From NCBI RefSeq assembly GCF_020921035.1, contig NC_063155.1, forward strand, positions 25,475,294-25,539,293: a stretch of DNA of 64,000 nucleotides, written 5' to 3'. Each line of letters starts with the position of its first letter. Positions within the stretch are counted from its first letter, which is position 1. Of this stretch, positions 56,781 to 64,000 are shown piece after piece. Position numbers and translations under genes: made by a program. The notes under the pieces were generated by a model. It worked only from the letters and a program-made list of their open reading frames with translations. It was not told the DNA's origin and did no database searches. The DNA comes from Rhodamnia argentea. Taxonomy: Eukaryota; Streptophyta; Magnoliopsida; Myrtales; Myrtaceae.

Positions 56781-58442
56781 AACATTATTTTTTCATTTTT
56801 AAAGAAATACCAATGTGACGCCTCTTTAACTCATAATATATATTTCTATTACTTCAAGACACGAGTTTTACAAAATCAAAGAAGAGATAAGTACCACTTA
56901 TATGAAAAATCTGTAAACCAACTAACGAAGGTTACTTGAACTGACAAACTCATACTCGTATCAATTAATTGAAAAAACGATATCAAAACCAAGTAAAACT
57001 CCACCTTAACTAACCACTGGACAAGGCTAAGCTTTATGCATTGTCCCCGTACCTGTATAGTTTAGGGTACGATATTCGTTGGTATCGGAACAGATTTCTC
57101 TCCATTTCCTTTTGAATCGAGTGATGAGACCTTCGCTTACGAAGCGGGAAAAGAAAAGGCGACGTGCAAATGAAGAAAAAGCGACGGTCTCTTTCATCAT
57201 CCTGTACATGGAAAGTCTCGTCCAACGTATCGAACAACGACATGTGCAAAGTAAATTCCGTAGTGAATGCAGAAGATGTACGCCCATCCCCCTTTGAGGC
57301 GATCATTTGATGGGTTTTTGGCTCTGCTCGAGGCATGTGCAGGTGTCGCGCGACGCACATGGCGGGGAGAACACGGACAAAACAAAGCCATGAGACGACG
57401 TTTATCGGATCGAATTCAATGGACTGTCCGATGCGCGAATGCGGCGTTGCCCCTTGCCCCCCATGTGAACCGGGTCTTGCCTCTCGGTCAAACAACACAG
57501 ACCCAAATTAAAAAAAAAAAAAATAGTAATAACCATGGGCCAAAAACACAACAACGTTTTTCGACCCAAAAAAAAAAAAACACAACAACGTTCAAAATCC
57601 CGACATGTCGCCTACCTCTTTCCTCACCATCTGCCTATCTACCCATGCGTATGTACATCTACATATCCTGTCTCCTAACATTCTCATAAATTATGAGTCA
57701 TAACTAGGCCTACCATTATGAGATCTCATAATTTCCGCTCAATGGATAGGTAATTGCGATTCAACTTGAGTTCGATCGGCGTTTCTTCAATTTTTTTGGC
57801 AATTCGCTTTGGAATTTTACTTAGAAAAAGATTAGGCTAAAAGCCTCATGGAAGGTTGATCAAACAATTATGTGACGTTCTCGCTGCATTCACCATCCTT
57901 CTTGGATTGACCCTCCCTTTCCTTTTTTCTATATATATTCGTGATGTCGAGAGTCTAGGAAACTTTGTCCCGCTAATAAAACTCAATGTACTTAACTATG
58001 ATACCGACTAATCTATACACACGTCTTAGGATTTAATAATGAGTGAAAAAAACCAAATCAATCTCTAAGTTCATTAATAACACGCCACGCTTGAGGGGCC
58101 CTCTCTTTTTAATTTCTCAATCTTCTTGATACTTAGTTCTAAGCACCACAAATGCATCGCAACCATCTCCAACAGACATCTCTTGTTGGGCAATCATCTT
58201 CACGGATAATTCTAAGCTTCCAACTGATGCGCATCATCAAACATAGTAAACTTTTGTCACCCAACATTCTGGACGGCACACAAACAAGAGTAATCAGTCA
58301 GTGAGGCACGAAGAGCGATGGTTGGTGTCCGCATATATTGAGGCAAAGCTTCTTGTACCTATCTGTGCTTGAAGTCAAATGATGCGGCTGGAAAGGAGCG
58401 ATGCGGGTCGCGAGGTTCACATCTACAAACTTGGCCTCTAAT
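56781..58442. other. Intergenic DNA with a poly(A) footprint
   Basis: No supported gene. ORFs at 57027-57689 on both strands are mutually overlapping and lack domains. The poly(A) insert at 57547-57592 is listed separately. Confidence 0.45.
57547..57592 (+). mobile_element. Minimal poly(A) retroposition footprint
   Basis: CACAACAACGTT occurs at 57547-57558 and 57581-57592. Between the copies lie TTTCGACCC and about 13 A. The TCGACC before the A tract is the same stub as in the WVD2-like intron, but in the opposite orientation. The duplication may be up to 17 bases, since A's hide its edge. Confidence 0.65.
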
Positions 58443-58487
58443 AATTGTGACGATGTCTGACAAAAAAAAAAAAAAATTGTGACGATG
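58443..58487 (+). mobile_element. Minimal poly(A) retroposition footprint
   Basis: AATTGTGACGATG occurs exactly at 58443-58455 and 58475-58487 (13 bases). The insert is TCTGAC and about 13 A. The stub TCTGAC resembles but does not equal TCGACC. Confidence 0.6.
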
Positions 58488-58824
58488 CTTGTGCAGATGA
58501 GTTTCGTACCAGAAAAGAGATTATGGGTTTCTTACAGCTCGTGAGCTTCTCCAGGTAGTTCATCTGGGAGGAAGTTCTTCTTTTTGGACCAAGGTTCGCA
58601 TGAAGATTACTAAAGATATGTAAGGGTGGAGATTAAACAACAAGCTTGAGCAGGTGCATTTTGCAACTTTCTCATTACCAATTAGAGTATTGAAGATGAG
58701 AATTCAAGAAGACGCCAACCGCTTCATCGGGTCAGGCATATCACTTGAGCATACGACAATCATTCCATACATCGGAGTGAAATGTATTGTCTGCATGAAT
58801 ATGTATCCTGATCATATGAAAAAC

Positions 58825-59335
58825 CTCTGCAAAAGTACAAAAAATATCATAAATATATTGCACCGATACTTATTCAATCCTAAACCTTTTAATTTGACAA
58901 ATTTAGTCATAAATTTGATCAGAAATCGTTGACGTGGGCGCCGGTTGTGCCGGCAATCATACGTGGCATGAACAGCATCGACTTGTACATTTTTCAATAA
59001 TATTTTAATAACATTTAGATTTTTCTTGTTTTTTCTTCTTTGTTCGTTTCTTTTATGTTTTTTTTTCCTTATGGATGAGGGCTGGTGGCCCTCAGAAAAA
59101 GAAAAGAACAAAAAGAACGGAAAAAGGAAATAAACAAAAATTAAATATTATAATAATATTATTTAAAATGTCAATATGAGCATTTTTCGGTAAAATTGGC
59201 CGGATGGACCCGATTAGTACCAATGCAAAAAAGTTTAATATTGAATTCATCCAATTAAAAAGTTTAGAACTAAATTGGTACATTTGTAATCGACTTAGGA
59301 CTCTTTTAGTACTTTTTTGGCAAAAAAGCTCTCCT
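58825..59335. repeat. Palindromic AT-rich repeat element (copy near 58.8 kb)
   Basis: Left arm text (GCAAAAGTAC, CCTAAACCTTTTAATTTGAC, GATCAGAAATCG, GACGTGGGCGCCGG) and right arm text (GGACCCGATTAG, CATCCAATTAAAAAGTTTAG, TTAGGACTC, GTACTTTTTTGGC) are imperfect inverted copies. A short G-rich middle (GGGCTGGTGGCCC) separates AT-rich spacers. It is the most complete copy of the family in this window. Possible imperfect flanking duplication AAACCTCTG/AAAGCTCTC hints at a Mutator-like origin, not proven. Confidence 0.6.
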
Positions 59336-61580
59336 CGTATCATTGTCGTAAATATATTAAGTATTGTATATATATATTGCTCGTGTACTCGGTGTACTTA
59401 GGACATGGTCGTCATTTTTGGAACCAATTCGACTAAGCAATTACACGATGAACGATTCGATCCCCACGGACCAGGCACTCGCAAGTACACTACTCCCATA
59501 TTAAGAGCATTGCTTAATTCGGGCACACGTCAATTTGGACTCTCCTCGTCCGATCCTCTTCGTTTGCAGGTTGACTCCTACCGCGTTCCCCACCGCTAAG
59601 AAAAACTGAGAATGAGCTGGCGAAACCGATCACCCGGAAAACAACGGCTCGATCCCCAGAATCGCCAAACATCCCATGCGACGCGTCATAATCAAAGAAG
59701 GGGGTCACATGCACTCGCGAGCTCATTTTGCGTCTCCATCGTCTTCTCCTGCCCTTCAATTAAGGGGACACAGACCACGGCACAGAATACAACCCTCCCC
59801 GAGTTCTTTTTCTGCCCAAAACTGTCGGGTCAAGCATCACCATCTTCATGCTCAAAACTCACCATTGAGCTGTTCCCACTTAATTCACGGGCTGTCTATC
59901 TCCATCCCCCCTTTCCTTTTTTTAGCACCTAACGATGGCCTCGATGTTCCACCCTTTGATGTCTCCTGCCCGAAAGTAACTTAGATGCTCTTACTTATGC
60001 TGCTTAATAGCCATGATTAGGCTAGGTAGTTAGTTAGGTAGCTGGCAGGTGGATGGTGACCCTGTTGTTAATGTTGGACCCACCTCAATTTTTTTTTTGC
60101 CAAAAAAAAGATGCCATTCATATACCATGTTAATATTAAAGAATTTACATCTTTCAAGTCTAGCAAATCCAAAATAACTGCACAGCAAAGCAAAAACTAG
60201 AAAGCAAATGATAAAATACAGTCTTGCAGTTAGAAGCACACTCTCATTCTTCAAAAATAAATCTGTCATTATAAAGCTTCGGTGTCCGATTATCAAATTC
60301 AGCTATGAGAACACGCCAATGGTTGGACCTGCCCCGGTTATTTTGCGTAAAGAAAAATGACATGCTAGAAGTAAAGACAGTTTTATGGATTAACATGAAA
60401 AAAATAATCAATAAATTGAAGAGAGAGAGGGAGGGGGGTACTTGGGTAAGTTAACAATAAAAAAGGAATTTATTAGTCAAAATGAGGATAGAAATAGCGG
60501 CCCTTTATCTTTACGAGCTTTTTTATTATCTTATTCATCAATTTATGAGACGTAACAATTGCATGTGTGTGTGTCCCCATAAATGTTTATCCTCAATTTA
60601 TTTGTCTCCTTTTTCAATGAATTCTATGCCTATAAGAAATTACCAAAGTCTAGTTTGAGTTGCACACTTCAAACGTGAGACGTTTCTCGGACGCACGCGT
60701 ACTACCAAAGAAGGTCGTAGTTTTCCAATTCAAAAGCCAAGTGCGCCCGTTGACGAAATGGACAGATTGCGTCAAGAAAGAAAAATATAATGATTGTGCT
60801 AAACTCGTCGAGGAGCAACTTTTTTATGCTTCTGTCGAAAAAGCGAATTTAGGAGTCCTCGTGCGTAGATCTCGTTACATCTAGCATGTCGTTTTTCTTT
60901 CTTTTCTTGTGTGTGTAATGATTGAGCTATTACAAATGTTATGCTTCTGTCGAAAAAGCGAAAATCTCACGGGAAAGTACGAGACCTTGAACAAACGATT
61001 GCCAAAACGCCAAATTTTTTAGTGCTTTTTGAGGTGATTTTATGCAGAAATATGGGATTTTTTAAGGAGGGGATCAGTCAATTTCAGACTTCCCGAAATC
61101 CTGAGGCCCTAACTTACCCTTGATTCTTGGATACCCCTGCTAACAAAGCACAAGCAAATTTTTATTTTTTTTTTGGTCGGGAGCAAGCAATTTACACGTA
61201 AAAAAATGGTAAATAGGAAATATATGACAAAAGAGGAAAAGGCATGATTTGAATTGTTCAAAAAAGAATTTATGTCGTCGAATAATAGAACCATTTACGT
61301 TAATTTTTGTGTTAATGGGAAATTTGTAAAAAGGTGCTACTAGCTTAATAGTATTGTCAATTATTTGGTACGCATTTTCCTTTGTAAAATAAGATGACAG
61401 TCGTTTTAGCTGTGGTAATTTCAAGTTGCTACACATAAGCAAAATGGTCAAGTGTGCTCATTTTATCAATTTTCGTTTCCCATCCATTCTCGCTCTTTCT
61501 CACTGCCTCCTATGTTGGTGAAAGTACAATAGTAGAGCATTCTTCACTTTGATTCGTTCCAATAAATCAGACAACATTAA
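59336..61580. other. Intergenic DNA without a recognisable gene
   Basis: ORFs at 59405-59984 on both strands overlap each other and show no domain. A diverged duplication of about 60 bases includes an exact 24-base repeat at 60824-60847 and 60939-60962. A poly(T)-GGTCGG stub near 61161-61181 is flanked by CAAGCAAATTT and CAAGCAATTT. Confidence 0.45.
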
Positions 61581-61825
61581 GGCTCCGTTTATTTCACAGA
61601 TAATGAATGATTTAGATAACATTTTCCTAAATATGATCGTTTCGCTTGCAAAAAATAACAAACGTGAAAATGTTTTTATCCTTCGTGAAATTATTTAGAC
61701 ATAAATTGATATCGATAGTGAAATTATTTTTCATCGGCTAATTATCTCAAACAATACAAATAATTATTTTTAAGAATACATTTTCTAAATTATTATTATT
61801 ATTTTTTTGTAAAACGAACTAAGCC
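61581..61825. repeat. Short MITE-like element, copy 2
   Basis: The left end GGCTCCGTTTATTTCACA and the reverse complement of the right end, GGCTTAGTTCGTTTTACA, match at 14 of 18 bases. The AT-rich interior has no ORF. It is about 245 bases long and related to 4340-4506. No target duplication could be fixed. Confidence 0.5.
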
Positions 61826-61996
61826 CAATAAAAGGAACAGGACCCATTTTCCGTTCCCCTCGCTAATTTTCCGACGACTGATAAATCAAGACTTTCTTCT
61901 CAGCAGGGTGGATTTGCTAGGAAGAGGCATCAAACTGGGAACTTGCCATTGGAATTTGGAAGTACCGAAAGTTTTGCAATTTCACCCTTTTATTTG

Positions 61997-62789
61997 GGCC
62001 CAACACCCAAAAAAACTATAACTTTAGCATTTATGATAATTATATCCAAAACTTTTTTTATCTCATAAAAAACATCTAATTTTTACCTTTGTTCCAATTC
62101 TACCCCGAACTTGGTGTAGTATAAAAAAAAAACCCTCAACTTTAAAATATATCCCATATTATACCCAAAGTTTTTTTTTTGTCTCATAAAAAATATCAAA
62201 CTTTTATTTTTGTTCCAATTTTACCCTCGTTAACCTTCCATCTATAATCACCATCAGTTAATCTTACGTGGCATCTTCACGTCATTAATGATCTGTTCCT
62301 CAGCAAAGCCGGCATGAAAAATTTCGAATTTCTCTTTTGTTTTGTGCTTCATCTACATATTACCGGAAGATATATAGTCACTCAAGACAAGACGTTTCAT
62401 ATTCTCTTCGGCACTCAGCAGCCCAAAAAATGGCTAGACATGAATATATTCGGATGAACTATCTAAAATGTCATCGTCCCTAAAACCTATTATTTTTAAA
62501 TTTCAAAGATTCATTGGTAAGTTCGGCGAGAAAATTCGAGCCATATATGATTAACTAATGGTGATTATGAACGAAAGGTCGACGGCGGTAGAATTTGGAT
62601 AAAAGTAAAAATTGGTGATTTTTTATGAGATAAAAAAAGTTTTGGATATAATTAGGATATATGCTAAAGTTGAGGATTTTTTTGGGTATTAGAAAAAAGT
62701 AAGAGTTCGGGATTTTTCATGAGATAATTTTTTTTAATATAATTACCATAAATATTAAAGTTTGAGATTTTTTTTGGATATTAGGCCCC
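61997..62789. mobile_element. Nested inverted-repeat element with doubled arms
   Basis: Each side has two tandem arm units. On the left, words such as AATTATATCCAAAACTTTTT and ATCTCATAAAAAACATC recur from about 62010 and again from about 62150. On the right, inverted versions lie at about 62600-62690 and 62695-62785. Ends are GGCCCAACACCC on the left and, inverted, GGGGCCTAATATCC on the right. TTTATTTG flanks both sides (61989-61996 and 62790-62797), a candidate 8-bp duplication. There is no ORF of note. A foldback-like or Mutator-like non-autonomous element is the best guess. Confidence 0.55.
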
Positions 62790-62797
62790 TTTATTTG

Positions 62798-63739
62798 TCG
62801 CGGAACTCTTACCAAGGCACCGACCGAAATAAATAACTGAGCCCAAAAAAAAAAAGGCTTTTTACCTAGGCCGGCTGCTGACCAAGCAAAATAAAGCCAA
62901 GCAAGAAGTAGGGATGGGTCCTAAAATCTACCCTAGAAAGGGACAGCGGCTTCGCCCAACTTACTTTATACAGAAATAATATAGTAACGTCGAACATGCA
63001 CTCACAATGTCACGTGATTGCCTATGTGAGTTTGTTCTTACCAATGTCAGCTTCCAAGCATCGACCCTCGCACGATCCATCATGTCCTCTGGCTTACTCA
63101 TATTTATCTCTGTATATACCGAAGTTTCTACGGCATCGAGGGATCAATCCATCATCGCCGCGTGTATAAGTGTATTGTATTAATATTTTAACATGCCAAC
63201 ACTTGAAAAATTTTCCAATAAAAAGATTGAGATCATTTTCGAAAAACGACTTATCGCAAGATAGTAAGACCCTCAGTATCGAGATTTATTCCTCGAGTAT
63301 AATTATTTCCCATGAAATATGGAATCACTTACCGTATGATTTAAGGGTATAAAGAGAGAAAAGAATGCACTTGAAAAGTACCTGATAATTTCTCAATCAC
63401 TCAAGGTGATGCGTCCCGCCATTTGATACCCAAATGAAATAACCTCAAGAGGAAGATGCTCCAACAGCGTCGTGAACAGTCACCATCGCACGTGATCCGC
63501 ACATGGATAAGGTTGTGTCTTGTCTTCATTTGACATTTGGATCAAGTGTGGGGGGTGTCCATTGTTTATTATCCGGCATATGAGAATCTCCGTAGAAGAA
63601 CTTAAGCCAAACAATTTTCGCATCTCGTCAAGCCCAAGTAGTGATCGGACGGTGAATGTTGATTGCCAGTGATGGCAGAAAATTCCCATTACTTCTCTAG
63701 CTCAAAAAAGAAATAAAGATTTATTTCGAAGTTCATCCC
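62798..63739. other. Intergenic DNA without a recognisable gene
   Basis: Only short ORFs (60-70 codons) without domains. Nothing regulatory can be assigned. Confidence 0.45.
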
Positions 63740-64000
63740 AAGATAGAATTACCCAATACTTTTAAACCCGACGTACATAAGTTAATTTAATCTTAAATTT
63801 TACAATTTTATTAATTTAATTCTAAACATTAATGCAGAATTTTAATATAGGCCAAAATTCACTAATGCGACGATCCATAAGTGTCCACATCGCCGAGCTA
63901 CATAGGATGACCAGTGATGACCGGACAAATTACATTGCAATTTCACGTAACAATTTATGACCACATTAAAATTGACATCTACAAAATACTTTTAAGATTG
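63740..64000. repeat. Edge copy of the dispersed AT-rich repeat family
   Basis: The text runs from AATTTAATCTTAAATTTTAC and TTTAATTCTAAACATTAATG to GTGTCCACATCGCCGAGC and ACCAGTGATGACCGG, the same order as one arm of the copies at 32.8 and 58.8 kb. It is cut by the window end. Confidence 0.45.

Overview
The window is nuclear DNA of a flowering plant. The evidence is genes split by GT-AG introns, AT-rich intergenic DNA, plant-only families (type-A response regulator, class I formin, germin-like protein, ISE2 helicase) and plant transposon types (TRIM, hAT MITE, tRNA-derived SINE, non-LTR remnants). Several recurring repeats resemble ones I associate with Eucalyptus and other Myrtaceae. That placement is inference from memory and was not tested.

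Seven protein-coding genes can be reconstructed exon by exon, all with intact frames. They are a type-A cytokinin response regulator (+, 5961-7183, 5 exons), a class I formin (+, 12413-15316, 2 exons), a WVD2-like 7/TPX2-family microtubule protein (-, 15992-19441, 7 coding exons), a germin-like protein (+, 22789-23469, intronless), the mitochondrial pyruvate dehydrogenase E1 alpha subunit (-, 25051-30706, 8 exons), the plastid DExH RNA helicase ISE2 (+, 34650-41511, 8 exons) and a SIN3-like co-repressor (-, 42563-50995, 22 coding exons). Each gene acts in its own pathway. There is no operon or cluster logic, and ISE2 and SIN3-like end tail to tail about 1 kb apart.

The intergenic space holds many transposon traces. 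Positions 1-5500 contain repeat pieces and an old hAT-like element. Positions 19.7-22.7 kb carry a broken LINE RNase H segment. Positions 30.8-34.6 kb carry palindromic AT-rich repeats. Positions 51-64 kb have no recognisable gene but hold a complete TRIM with 5-bp target duplications, a non-autonomous hAT with a perfect 8-bp duplication, a SINE, and a roughly 0.8-kb nested inverted-repeat element.

I see no clearly new multi-gene system. The most unusual signal is a set of very short inserts: a poly(A) tract preceded by only a few bases, several ending TCGACC or close to it, flanked by 10-15-bp duplications. They look like extreme 5'-truncated retroposition footprints. Other points of interest are a dense (A/G)GATT cluster upstream of the cytokinin-response gene, an upstream ORF overlapping the formin start, and a stop codon built into a splice donor of the WVD2-like gene.
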